Shown one piece after another: positions 1 through 11,650 of a DNA stretch of 64,000 bases; the first letter of the stretch is position 1, and each line of letters starts with the position of its first letter. The DNA comes from Astrothelium macrocarpum (lineage: Eukaryota > Ascomycota > Dothideomycetes > Trypetheliales > Trypetheliaceae). The DNA is taken from contig JAGEMR010000081.1 of the NCBI GenBank assembly GCA_021030915.1, positions 62,001 through 126,000 of the forward strand. The letters run 5' to 3'. Both the position numbers and the translations under genes were made by a program. Under the pieces are notes generated by a model that worked only from the letters and a program-made list of their open reading frames with translations, searched no databases and was not told the DNA's origin.

Positions 1-120
1 ATATCCACTGTTTATTAGCAAATTTGGTGGGGTTGATGGGGGAACGCGGGCTGTGTGGTCCCACCTATTTTGCTAGGATGCCTGGCGCCGGCGAGGTTCC
101 AAAATGAATAACTCCATCAA
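1..120. other. non-AT-rich window edge, no gene
   Basis: About 120 bases of ordinary base composition precede an abrupt change to nearly pure A/T sequence near position 120. No reading frame of note is present. It may be the end of a further element or gene that lies outside the window; nothing identifies it. Confidence 0.4.
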
Positions 121-1909
121 ATCTAAATATTTTAAGATTTGAATTGTATGTGTTTAATTTATAGATCAAGGTGTATTGAATGCGCTATAAAAATTAATTT
201 AGATATTTATCTGATTTGTGTATTTGTTATTCTGATTTTACCGTTACGATAATTTTTATCATTTTATATTCATTCAATCCATTCAGATCAATAATTATTT
301 AAAATTTTTTAAAAATTATTGAAAATTTTTTTAAAAATCAATAAATTATTCTGATATTAATTTGAAATTATTTATCAATATTTTATTATATAAATATTTC
401 TAATTTTTATTTTATTTTAATTATTATTATAATCTAACGTATATTAAATGATAATTATTTATTGATTTGATTTTATTCTTTTTGAATTTCTTTTTCAATT
501 ATAATTATTTCATTTTATTCTATTAAAATCTGAATTTTATGAAATAAATAGAATTTAATTTTATAATTAATATTATCATTAATAATATTAAATAATAATT
601 TGAATTGATTATGATATAATTTCTTTTTAATTAAAATTATTTATAATTTCTGATTTTCATATTTTAATAAGAAATTTATGATTTCAATTTTATATATTGA
701 TAAAATAAAAATTCGAATTTCTGATATTAGAATATCGTTTATAATTTTTTTTAATATTTTTTTTAATTTCTATTAAATTATTTATAAAATTTTAAAATTC
801 AAAAAAATCAATATAAATTAATTTTTGATTTTTGAAATTATTAATTATTTCAATATTTTGAATGAATTACGTGATTTAAAATCAATTTTTAATTATTTAT
901 TTATGATATTATTATCGGAAAAAATAATTAAATAAATTAATCAGAATAATTCTAAAAAAATTCTTTTTAATATAAATAAAAAATTTTCTAATTGGACCGT
1001 TTTTTTATCAAATTTTGATTATATCATTAATTAAATAAAATAAAAAGACTGATATTTAAAAATTATAATTGATAAATCGAATATAATGATAAAATGATAA
1101 TATATATATTATAATATATTATATATTTAAAAAAGATCATATTAATGTAATTTTTATAATTATTAAAAATTAAAAAATATGAATTTCAATTATTTTTAAT
1201 TTTTTTTCGAATATTTTGATCAAATATATTTTCGAATTAAATAAAATCCATTTTTTCAATTATTTAATTATTTAATGATATAATATTAAAAATATTTATA
1301 AATTCAAAATTCTATTTATCAAATCAGTTATTTTAAAAATAGAATCTGATTGAAAAAATAATATCTGATAATATTCAATTTTTATTTATATAAATATAAA
1401 TAATAATTATAATTCATAATTTAAATTCATTTTAATTAATATCGATAATATTATTAATTTTAAAAATTTCTTTATTAAAAATTTTTTAAATTTTTTATAT
1501 AATATCCAATATAAAATCTTTCTCATTTATATTATAAATATTTTTTTATTCAATTTAATATTCATCAATTTTATTAAATAATTTTTAAAATTAATAAAAA
1601 ATTAATAATATAAAAAATAATTTATTAAATTAAAATAGAATTTATATTGATATCAATTATTAATCTTTTTTCGAATCAATTTAATATTTTTTAAATAATT
1701 TAATAAAAATTCATTTTAATATCGGTTTATAAATTTTTTAATTCAATTTTTTCTACAAATGATATCAGATATATTTTTGATAAAATTATAATAAAGACCA
1801 TAATCCAAAAATTTATTAATATATATATAAAATATTAATTTCTTTATTTTTTTTAAAATTAATTTGAACATTTCAATAAAAATCCGCGCAATTAAATATA
1901 TTATCAATA

Positions 1910-1955
1910 ACGTGGTTTACCACTCAGCCGGTCATATCAGTCAGTCGGTCACTTT
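1910..1955 (+). repeat. left terminal inverted repeat of pogo-like element
   Basis: 46 bases that match the reverse complement of 3737-3782 exactly. It stays at normal G+C although the surrounding DNA is almost pure A/T. Homology continues inwards for about ten more bases with transition differences only. Confidence 0.9.
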
Positions 1956-2007
1956 CCGCACCAGAAAACCACTTAAACTTTTGTCGCGTTCTAACTTTTT
2001 AACGACT

Positions 2008-3681
2008 ATGTCAATTTATGCTAAAGAAGAGAATATTACTCTTGCTATTAATACAATTCAGTCTGCAAAATTTTAAGGCAAAAATTTAAGCCAACGCGCA
2101 GCTGCGAAATATTATAACATCCCACAGAATTCATTAAACGATAGAATAAACAACCGATAATAATACGCGTTAATTCAACCACAATACCATAAACTGGATT
2201 AATTTGAAAAGTAATCGTTAGTCAAATACATATTCAATCAAAATTCAAAAGGGTTCCCACTGCGCCTTTCTAATGTGGAAGATATGGCCAATCTTTTATT
2301 GAAATCGCGCGGAGGTAAGCCAGTTGGCAGGCACTGGATAAGACGGTTTATCGACGCACAACCAGATTTTAAAACCAAATTCAATCGCCCATACAATTAT
2401 CAAAGAATATTATAAGAAAATCCAAAGATTATTTCAGATTAATTTGAATTATTACGTAATATAATGAATAAATATGGGATATATGAAAAAGATATTTACA
2501 ATTTCGATGAAATAAATTTTATGATGGGTATAATAACCGCGTCAATGGTGATAACACGTATTAAAAAATGTGATAAAGTCAAATTTATATAATCTGATAA
2601 TTGGAAATGGATTACAATTATTGAATGTATCAATATTAAGAATTGATGCATCCCGCCTTTTATCATCGTTTAAGGCGTCTATTATTTCGCGAATTGGATT
2701 ACAGAATCAGAATTTCCCGGCAATTAGATCATCAAACCTACTTCCAATGGATGGACCGACAATGAAACAGATTTGGATTGGATTCAATATTTTGATAAAT
2801 ATATAAAAGGCTATTCAAAAGATATATATCGATTATTAATTATTGATGGATATAAAAACCATTTATCAATCGAATTTAATAAATTTTGTGATAAAAACAA
2901 AATTATTCCAGTCAATATATTTATATATTCATTTCATTTATTTCAGTTATTAGATATCGTATTATATTCATTTTTAAAATATATATATAATGATGAAATT
3001 AATCTATTGATTAAAACTGCGGTCAATTATATCATTAAATCCGAATTCTTTGTCGTGTTTAAATCCGCCCATTTCAAAATTTTTACGGAATCAAATATCA
3101 AATCTGGATTCAGAGGAACTGGAATTGTATTTTAGAATCCAGATTCTGTGATTTCCAAATTAGATATTCATTTAAAAACACCTATATCGTCGGATAATCG
3201 TCCATCAACCGCTCATAAATGGGAATCGTAAATCCCTTCCAATTCCCAATAAATAATTAAATAATTCAATTTCATCAAAAAACGAATTTTTATTCATTAA
3301 AAAAATTCTTTAATACCAATTATTGAAATTGTAAATCAGATGGCGAAGGATGCGTAGATAATGGCGCATTTAATTATCTTTTTGATTGAATGAATGTGTA
3401 TTTTTGAAGACGCAAATATGGTACTTGCAAAACGTCGGAAGGCCAAAAAATCACGTATACAATTTGGAAAAACATTTAATATAAATGATTCTATAAAATT
3501 ACTGATTGAGAAGGGTTCGAAGAAGCGGTATATATCTGATGAAGACGAAAATAATAATCCATCAAAAAAGACAACAGCGGCTTTACGACGATATGATAAT
3601 TACGGCATAATTAGGTACAATACACGTATTTATAACAAAATTAAAGAAATAGATACTGAATCAGAATCCGATGAAAAATAA
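2008..3681 (+). pseudogene. pogo/Fot1-family transposase, RIP-degraded
   Basis: Starting at the ATG at 2008, the frame gives a pogo-type N-terminal helix-turn-helix signature (ENITLAINTIQSAKF, then a stop, then AAKYYNIPQNSLNDRI). It continues through a CENP-B-like segment (GRHWIRRFIDAQPDF, about 2325-2370). The first catalytic block follows as YNFDEINFM near 2500-2525, where the family has NMDETG, and the second as LLIIDGYKNHL near 2840-2870. The C-terminal part (3394-3681) has the basic LAKRRKAKKSR motif of Fot1 transposases. Many stops and frame changes interrupt it. Most stops are TAA or TAG, compatible with mutated glutamine codons. It is inactive, and family assignment rests on motif order. 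Confidence 0.75.
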
Positions 3682-3736
3682 ATAAATTTTCAAATTGTTG
3701 TTATGTGTATTAATATTGATGGGGTATCTGATGTGA

Positions 3737-3782
3737 AAAGTGACCGACTGACTGATATGACCGGCTGAGTGGTAAACCACGT
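3737..3782 (-). repeat. right terminal inverted repeat of pogo-like element
   Basis: Reverse complement of the left end over 46 bases without mismatch, ending CCACGT immediately before the TA at 3783-3784. Confidence 0.9.
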
Positions 3783-3914
3783 TATAATAATTTCGTAATA
3801 TAAAATAAACAATTTCATAATTTTTAATTATAATTTTAATATTAGAAAATTTCTGAAATTTTAAATCGGTAAAGATTACATCAATTGGAATCATATTAAT
3901 GGAATTATTAAATT

Positions 3915-4217
3915 TTGAAGGTTTGTGTGCTGTTCAGAAATTTGCGATCGGAGTGGTGGTCCGAGCGGTGTGAGGGGGAATACTCCTATTTTAGGATTAC
4001 GTGTTGCGGCTCGGGCCGTGGGAACGTCCCAGAGAGCTCTCGGAGCAGCTCAGGTCCGAAGCGGACCCAATCTGTGTCAGGGCACTATTACGAACAATAG
4101 GATAAGTTGATAATAAGCTACGCGAGGTGTATTCGGAGCTAACTCCGGTCAGGGTTCAACGGAGATAAGACGTTAACTCCGAACGAATATGGAGGGCTCT
4201 GTGGCCGTGCCGTGACA
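3915..4217 (-). repeat. LTR-like retroelement scrap
   Basis: About 300 bases of normal G+C sit between AT-rich blocks. Read on the minus strand they begin TGTCACGGCACGGCC (from 4217) and end ACAAACCTTCA, the TG...CA bounds of a long terminal repeat; TGTCACGG starts are common among fungal Gypsy LTRs. No internal retroelement genes are seen next to it and no target duplication is clear. It is offered as a solo or truncated LTR, not proven. Confidence 0.35.
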
Positions 4218-4375
4218 ATATGCGATCGCTTTTCAATTCTATTAAATCTAAGATCAGTGTTTGGGTAAATATAAATAACAGTTTGATAAAAAGATATTAG
4301 TCATTATTTAATAAATTAATATATAAATTTTCATATTTTTTGGCTGCAGCATAACCCCATTTATCTAAAGGCGCC

Positions 4376-4420
4376 TGTCACGGAGGCTCAAGGAGCGTTT
4401 CCACTGGAGCTACCGTGACA
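4376..4420. repeat. short inverted TGTCACGG pair
   Basis: TGTCACGG at 4376-4383 is mirrored by CCGTGACA at 4413-4420, with further imperfect pairing of the adjoining GGCTC/GAGC. The same octamer terminates the LTR-like scrap at 4210-4217, which suggests a shared retroelement origin. Confidence 0.4.
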
Positions 4421-6680
4421 GTGCCTAACAATCTCGGAAATAATAAATAAGCCTTTTGGAAAGAGAAGCGGCAACAATGATGGAGCGGATGGAGACAAGA
4501 TTCAAAACAATTATGTCGTTATCTAACTGAGAGATCTAACTTCTTTGAAAAGAATCTAATACTCGGTACGCATATTTACCCAATAGAAATCGAAAGCTAC
4601 CAAAACGAGAGCATATTTCCTTAAATGGCAACACCGGACCCAGATTCCCCAGCACAAAATCAACAACAAAACATCGGGATCCCATAGAGCCTTCTCAGTG
4701 TTCCTAATTTGCACATTGGTCCGAAATGCCTGGAGAAAAAACAGGTTTATGGCAATTAGCACGTAGATGAGTACACGTGTGCTCACGCACGGCCTTTTCA
4801 CCATCAAACAACCATGAATAGTCTGTTAAATGCGAGACCTCGATGACACAGCTTGATGACGACCTTTAAAATGCCGAAACGACAGAATAGAGTAATGTAG
4901 ATCAAATGCGGCAAAGAGTAAAGTCTCCGCGATGAATCTCCGAACCACAAGGGTAGCAGATAAATGATATATCGAAAGACTAATGACCCAATTTCCATGT
5001 TTAAAACATGTTTGCTTGCTCGTGATCATTATGATTGGGTCCACAGAGGTCAGACAGGAAAATTGGGTAACCCTATACGCTTTGGGAAGGAAGAAGCGCT
5101 TTGCCTTTGGTTGATTTTCTGCGCCCTGCATTGAAAATCACCCTTTGGACAGGATCCTGAGCATAGGCCTCACGATGCCGACAAAATCTGCTGTGGAATT
5201 CGCCCCACTAACACAAGCACAGCTCTGGGTTGCCGAGTCTCCGGAGGAAAACTTCGCATCTCACAGGGTTAGACTGGTTAGGTTAGACTGGCTGGAGAAA
5301 ATCCGAGAGAAAACCTGAGAGGCACCTGACGAGGGACCACGTAGACAATAAGCTTGATCACACTCGCAGTGAGCACGAAAGTGAGACCCAGACTTGCGTA
5401 TGCTTCTGATCGCCGATAGGGCCTGGTTGACCTATAAGAGCGGTGCCTTTCGCTCTTCGACACCGAGCTTTCGATGATTCCTCCATCATCCACTGCACCC
5501 AACAACTCCAAGACTCTTTGCTGTAAGTACTTGATCCACATCATCCTGCCCCATCATCCCGACATCATAGAGGCAGCCATCAAACTAAGTCATCAAGCTA
5601 ACGCGTCCAACAGACTACCCGCGGTTCTTCAGTAATAAGGCGGGTGGTCGTCGCCACGATCGAGCCCGATCTATACCTCTTTCTCCCCCTCGACCTCACT
5701 CCACTATCCAACAGCCAATGATGCCAATGATGCCAATGAAGGCTCGTTGTTATGGATAAGTAGGTTGAGATTCTCCTCAATTGTAAGTTGCCAGACTCCC
5801 CTTTGTCGCTTTGTTGCTAGTGATTGTGATATGCAAGCCGGCGAGTAAACACTTCGCTCCAACCTCGGCTTGCCTGCCTTGGCAACATCAAGCATTTGTT
5901 CAAAGGAAACAATGGCCATGGAGTTCTCAGGATACTTCATCGGCATCATTGGTCGGCGGGTAGAGGAGTGAAGGCGATGGGAGGAAATAGACATAGATCA
6001 GGTCCAACCGTAGCTCTGTCTTGTTTGCTTTTCCCAGTCTGATTCATTGGTGTTCCTAACATTTTGCTGACTTTGATTGATAGGTTCTATCAATGCCAGT
6101 CATCAGCATCGACCGTTGAAAAAGAATTTTCACCGCTACCATCTACAGCAACCACCACCAGAACTACCCTCAAAGAACGTTTTTGCCCATTCATTGTGAC
6201 ACTTCTTCGATATTAGAATCAAAAGCCCGCTCGGTCCAAAAGATCCACAGTACAACCACTCGCCTGTGGTAGATGTTTTGAGCTCCATGCGTCCTAGAAA
6301 AAAAGGGGTTTGGACATTATGCACCCTACTGTTCGGCTTTGGGGTTGTATCAAGGCTTAGCATAAAGCCCAAAGATAGCAGGACTTTCCACAATATCATG
6401 CTCCCCTTGTGCTTGACCTTGATATTGTCTTTCCTCTTGGACAAGCCACGATCAAGTAGGAGGGGGGAATGGTTAAGGCACAGGATTGCTCCTTCTCGAC
6501 CGTAATTGGGATCGCCATCGCTCTCCCGTACTTGGACTGCTACCTCAAGCACCTTTTCCCAGGCTGCTGAGTCCAAATATGGGATCAATGAGCGTGGGTA
6601 CCCTCCCGACGACCCAAGGAACCATACCCGTCGAGAGGTCATGCATATGAGAGCCAAAATGCTGGCTCAATAGGCTCCCA
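4421..6680. other. gene-poor tract, no supported gene
   Basis: Normal-composition sequence with only short overlapping reading frames, none resembling a known family and several lacking an ATG. The longest (6136-6657, minus) opens at TTG. A short GGTTAGACTGG-like direct repetition occurs near 5270-5292. I see no RNA gene here. Confidence 0.5.
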
Positions 6681-8223
6681 ATGCATTGGATTCAGCAACG
6701 CGCCCCTTCTCCCCTCCCCCGAATTTCGAAACGCCTACCCGATCGACTGCAAGCATCTCCACGATCGAAGAGCCTTAAATCAGCGTCTGGTCGGTCTTTC
6801 GAGCAGTCCCTCAATGCGATCCAGGATCTACTCAAGCTGCAACAGTGCAGCAAACCGATTAACCCCGAGCAAGTTGCGCTTTGCAGCAGGCGCTCCACAA
6901 CAGCTGTGTGACCGGCGAAGACTTTGGTGGTCCTGGCCCTCCTCACGAACGGAACCAGTGCGAATGCCCCAAGTCTGGGAGGGAGAATGCGGGACTTGGA
7001 GGTTGTTAGAGATTCCAGCGCCAAGATGCGGGACGTGGTGATCGTCGGTAATCAAGATGCAGTATGAAATGCATCATCATACTATGCACAACGACGTGTC
7101 ACCACAAGCACGACCTCCCGCTTTATGGGAACAAAGTGCCTAAAGTACATTTTCGACCCGGAAAAATCCAGAAGGGCTGGTCGCTCCCTACATCGGGTGG
7201 AGCGCGGGAGAACCTGGGGGATGCCAAGAAGGGGGAGGAGTTTCGATGGCTTTGGTGGTGCAAAGCCGCTCGCACCCGGAAAGGGGCTTGTTGTTTCCGC
7301 AGCACTATCACGTTCTTGAAGATAGTTGCTCTCAAAGGACTCAACAGCGTGCGGCTCAATTGACTATGCCAAAGAATGAAACGAGGCAGGACGTCGTTCG
7401 GCAGGGCACTGGCGTAAGGACGCAGAAGGCCTCAATGAGCTCCCAACTGATCCAGGAGCTAGGTGAGCTGCTTCTCAAGGTCGAACAGCTGCATTCTCTG
7501 GGTGATTGGATTGACTGCGCGACCAAGAACAACAGAATCCACAGAAATTGCCCAGAAGAACCCTGGCGTTGATCTGTCCCGGACGAAAGACTCATGACAC
7601 TTCTTGGTACGAAGTGTGAGCTCCCAAAAGACGATTTTGTCCTGGTAGAGCTGAGGAGGACCTAATCGAGAGCACCGCGCCACCCACACCGTTACTAAAA
7701 GCACAACAGCGAAAGCTCGAATACTACGAGGAGCTTCAGAACCACGTCTTGGGAACTTCAAAAGCAGAAACAAAGTGTTCCGTTGGAATTGGTCGATTTT
7801 GAGGACGAAAGGCAACTGGAAAAAATGATTCGTGATATGAGGGAATCGATCCGAAAAGGACGCAACAAAGACCTTGGCGACGATCTAGAGAGGAAATTGG
7901 AGCGAACTCGCTCCCTACTTAACGTTCCTGACTGTCAACTCCAATCCCCAGTCAAAGTGGCTCGAGATAGACGTCGACACTGTGCTCACGCTGGCTTTGA
8001 ACACGGAAGATTAGTTGTAAGAGTCACTTGTTGCGTTCGGCCCCATCCAATTGAAAGCTGCTCAAGATTGAGGATGTGGTGCCAGATGAGGAGATAAAGA
8101 GGAAGGCAGTGGTGGAGCTCAAAGCCGAGCTCACGAGGTTGAGCTCAGTTGGGTGGGAGAACAGAGCCGTGGATTGGGAGGAGAGGCCGCGAGGATCGCA
8201 CGCGCGACCTCGCTTATGACTTC

Positions 8224-8405
8224 GAGCGGTATGGTCGTAGAGATCACGGTCGCTCCCAGACCGCTCCCCTAAACCAGGGTCGAAGCAATGATGGGCCACG
8301 GTACCAGAGCCCGCGATCGTGCGGGAACCCCCTGGAGTGGTATGGCTGTAGAGATCGTGACCGCTCCCGCACTGCTCCCCTAACCCAGGGTTTGAGTCAT
8401 GGTGT
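8224..8405 (+). repeat. tandem Arg/Ser-rich coding repeat
   Basis: Two imperfect copies about 110 bases apart share GGTATGG.YGTAGAGATC and CGCTCCC..C.GCTCCCCTAA. In one plus frame they read RYGRRDHGRSQTAPLNQG and WYGCRDRDRSRTAPLTQG. Agreement at the amino-acid level hints that the segment was once coding, perhaps part of an RS-rich RNA-binding protein; that function is inference only. Confidence 0.5.
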
Positions 8406-8902
8406 TTGGCGGTAGAGCGGTGTTATGTGGCACCGGACTTGTGGCGCTTGAGAAAGGTTGGCAGCAACGAGTGGTCTTGGACCAGTGGATATGGCACAGG
8501 AGGGCGTGGTCACTTCAAGACTTGGGATGCACCATCTGCTTCAAACCAACCATCAGCAGATAGTTGCACCAGGATCTTTGCCACGCCCTTCCCGAGCTCA
8601 TACAATGTCGACCGACAAGTTCGACCTGCTCATTGAACTCTAGAAACTCGGGTATGGGATCGACCAAAAGGATTTCCAAAACGCCACCAGGCTGCCTTTC
8701 ACGCCAAAAGGATTTGTCAGCATCATGCTTATAAACAAGCACTGGCTCAATGTCATTCTTGAGCATGATCCCTTTTTTGCAGCTAGGATCTATCGTTGGT
8801 GGCGAGGGGGAGATCCTCAGCCCATTCCCCAGCCAGGTCTCCAAAGAAACGTGTTGCTAAGTCAAAGCCTCTGGTGGCATAGCCAAAAGTCAAGCCAAGA
8901 CG

Positions 8903-9110
8903 GTGAATAGAAAGACCAGCGCGATAAACAACAAGCGTGGCGGTTACGATAAGAAAACGAATCGTGCCAAAGCAGGGAGCGCGGACGATATGGATGCGGA
9001 GATGACCGACTATTTCGGTGGAGCTTGGGGAATTACGGACACAAATGAAGCTCCCGCGAACGCGGTCAAGCCACGAGTCCAAGATATGGGAGGTGCTATG
9101 GAAGTCGGCA
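8903..9110 (+). pseudogene. possible ALY/Yra1 C-terminal-like fragment
   Basis: The plus frame reads KKTNRAKAGSADDMDAEMTD followed by YFGG. This weakly recalls the acidic (L/M)DAEM-DY(W/F) C-terminal box of fungal ALY/Yra1 mRNA-export adaptors. No RNA-recognition domain precedes it and there is no ATG at the start of the open stretch. It is listed because it lies next to another RNA-binding-protein relic. The resemblance is short and could be coincidence. Confidence 0.2.
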
Positions 9111-9538
9111 ATCAAGTCGTAAGCTTCGTCAGGCCAAAGTCGTACAAGCAATGGCGGCCTGAGCTTCACTTTGCCGCCACCATCGACCTTTGCATTTTGG
9201 GGCTTGTTCGGCTCAGGATTGGAGGATGAGCATAGCGCCGGGACCGGACTTCCACGTAAACGGTAGCATGCTCACAGAGACGCAGCACCATGCCCGTGGT
9301 CTTGGCAGGCACGCACCGGCGCATTAAGCTCCCTCCCGACGAGGTTGAGCGATATGCGTGGCATCTCTTCCACATTTCTAGAAGAGACGGCGATCAACGT
9401 CGAGTTCACATTCGCCTCATATGGTTGTCAAATTGCCATCAGACTTCTTTTATGAAGTTGGGCCCAACTGCAACTACTACAGCCAGATGCCGCGTATGAT
9501 GAATGAATCGTTCGTCTGGAGGCAATCTCAGCCCGCCC

Positions 9539-9751
9539 ATGTCAGCCAAGGCTCTCCCTGAGGTTTAGTCCAAAGGCCTACTTGCCACCCAAAAGAAGGA
9601 TGCAGCCACCGCAGCTGCCGCAGCTGTAGCTCGAATCAATGCACAGCTAAATGCGAAGAAGGGTATTCAGCATGTGGATGTCCCGCCAATCCGCTGGGAA
9701 ATGGGAAAACCTGGAAGAGGTCCAGAAAAAGCTGAACCAAACAAGGAGTGA
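9539..9751 (+). pseudogene. KH-domain protein (KHDC4-like) N-terminal fragment
   Basis: From an ATG at 9539 the frame reads MSAKALPEV, a TAG stop, then an alanine-rich helix and the stretch ARINAQLNAKKGIQHVDVPP before stopping at 9749-9751. The Ala-rich run plus INAQL.AKKGIQHVDVPPIR is what I recall from the start of fungal homologues of the splicing-associated KH protein KHDC4. The KH domains that should follow are absent. With an internal stop and no downstream domain it is a truncated relic, possibly a duplicated piece of a gene elsewhere in the genome. Confidence 0.45.
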
Positions 9752-10246
9752 AAGAGCTTGGGAACGTAGGTACGACGAAGTGCGCCGTACGCATTTCCAG
9801 AATCGATACTGTAGATATGTTCCGTGATGGTGGCCTTCGGGAAGTATGGCGTAACCTATGAACAGTAACGTTTTCTGGTTCTGGGCTGGTGTAGGCGGTG
9901 GTCTGAAAAAGTAGGTTATGAAATTACCACAGAATTCAAATAGTCTTCGTGAAAGTCTGAGCCGCGTGCAACTATGAAAGCGATTCCAACATAGCCCCCA
10001 ATTGTAAATTTCCTGACAAAGTAAACGAAATGAATTTGTCTCGAAAGAATATGGTCTGAACAAAGCTATCCATCTCTAAGTTTGAGTTCCCCCATCAAAT
10101 CCAAATATAAACCCTAACTGAGCATTGAAAGCTATGCCCCGTACGTCCACAGCGAGCTTGGCAATAGGAAAATGGTCTCCTCGTACGTGCTGTCCAAGAC
10201 GATATCTCCCGAATCTGAAACGATCGGATTCACACCTGTTATACAA
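9752..10246. other. no gene seen
   Basis: Sequence of ordinary composition between the KH fragment and the inverted-repeat block. The reading frames are short and unrecognised. Confidence 0.5.
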
Positions 10247-11650
10247 TGACGATCTTTTAGATCATCCCCCAGTACTTGACTTCAACGGGTATGTCGAGCA
10301 CTTCGCCTGTGTCTTTGCATAGGCGCTGCTTGCCTGTTTCTGCCGTGCACGGGGTATGGTTGCACATTATTGGATCCCGTGACAGTGAGGTGCCGTTGCC
10401 GTGCCTATCGTCGATCTGCGGCACGGTAGTTCCGGTTGTTGCTTTGTCCTTCTGCGTCTGCGGCCTTATGCTTTGGCTTCTTGCTTCGTTCAACCATCTA
10501 TCTGCCACAGTCTTTGGCCACCGATAGCAATATCGCAGATAAGCTTGACCATCTTTCACTGGAGCTTTTCGAACGTGAGTCTACTCTCCCTGATCGTTGC
10601 AAAACTATTGCCGATTCTTAGCTGAGCGGCTGCGATCTCGCTGTCAGTTCGTGATGTTGGATCGATAGCAGAGTAGCCCTTTTTGCTAATGGATAATTTT
10701 ATCGTAGATCATGAGACAGACTTTGGGCATACATCTTCTAAGTCCGCTGAGAGGCGGCGAAAATGAGATAAGAGTAGCTCTTCAACATCCCAACTGTAAG
10801 TTCAACCGATAATTTATGTGAATGAATGTGCTCAAAGCGTGTGAACTAGTAATCATATTCGATATCGACCTGCTCGTGTATGACGAACCGAACAAAAGCA
10901 TCCACGTCTCTGCAGAATGCAGAGCAGGTACAAATGCAGAACGCCTATGCAGGAGGATAGGCGCAGTGCTCGACATCCCCGTTGAAGTCAAGTACTGGTG
11001 GATGATATAAAAGATCGTCCATGGGTCTGAGAAGATTGAACCGGTTATATGGATGTGGAGATTCGCTCGGGGTGCTGTTGATAGCGAATGTGGATGAAAA
11101 TTGATGAAGAAGCCATTGTATAAAACTTGAAGAGTGAGGAAATCAGATGATATGATCACATCTACTGAAGATAATATTGACAAACACAACAGCTTGTTCA
11201 ATCTGTTGAGATATTGAGAATTCATTTATCATCTTGTGATTATAAAGGACAGTAGCGATTTTGTTGCTCTACCAATTTGCTGTGATTTAAAATCATGTTG
11301 TCACTGTGAAAAGGTACCGGATATAGTGCCAACATTGAGTTTGAAAAAGCCTTGTAGACTAGGTAGAACACTTGTGAATCGCCTAAAAGATCGTCCATGA
11401 ATGGCAGGTACAGATGCTTGGTTTCGTTTAAACATCTTTGTCTCTTTGCCTTCAGGGTTCGGTCACAGATGAGGCTGAGTGAAGATGCTACTCAAATGGA
11501 CAGGTGTATCGTCGTAGAAAACATGTACACGGAGACAGTCCCTACCTGCCCTGGATTCTGCAGAGACGTGGATGCTTTTGTTCGGTTCGTCATACACGAG
11601 CAGGTTGATATCGAACATGATTACTAGTTCAGACGCTTTGAGCACATTGC
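10247..11650. repeat. three-part inverted/dispersed repeat block
   Basis: Segment A (10247-10326, +) matches the reverse complement of the right part of segment B (about 10942-11020). The left part of B (about 10829-10927) is, in reverse complement, nearly identical over about 100 bases to segment C (11545-11648, +). B is therefore a composite whose halves recur on either side in opposite orientation. A further AAAAGATCGTCCATG match recurs near 11385-11399. No coding potential or terminal structure identifies the family; it may be a fragmented non-autonomous element. Confidence 0.65.

Larger units (their letters stand above)
1910..3782 (+). mobile_element. degenerate pogo/Fot1-type DNA transposon
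   Basis: A 1873-bp element bounded by perfect 46-bp terminal inverted repeats beginning ACGTGGTTTACCACTCAGCC and flanked on each side by the dinucleotide TA (1908-1909 and 3783-3784), the target duplication typical of Tc1/mariner/pogo elements. Just inside the perfect part the two ends differ only by transitions, as RIP would produce. The interior carries a wrecked transposase reading left to right. The element cannot encode its own transposase. It shares no end sequence with the element at 39850-41998. Confidence 0.85.
121..3905. repeat. AT-rich RIP-degraded island
   Basis: Almost uninterrupted A/T sequence dense in TpA and poor in G/C, with no usable reading frame between 121 and about 1900. 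This is the texture left by repeat-induced point mutation, which converts CpA to TpA in duplicated DNA of ascomycetes. Only the transposon inside it (1910-3782) can be identified; the left 1.8 kb is presumably another mutated repeat. The RIP origin is inferred from composition and from transition-only differences between the transposon ends. Confidence 0.8.
6681..9751 (+). pseudogene. eroded coding tract, plus strand
   Basis: For about 3 kb, successive plus-strand frames read like protein fragments interrupted by stops and frame changes. One piece is Ser/Arg-rich (6681-6911). Another (about 7680-7780, then 7783-7960) is charged and coil-like, with EDERQLEKMIRDMRESIRKG. The Arg/Ser tandem repeat at 8224-8405 and the KH-protein fragment at 9539-9751 follow. 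The plus-strand bias and conserved-looking stretches suggest decayed genes, but I cannot assemble one gene from them and their original identity is unknown apart from the KH fragment. Confidence 0.35.

Noticed and set aside
6136..6657. 173-residue minus-strand frame
   Set aside because: It opens at TTG with no nearby ATG context and no family similarity.
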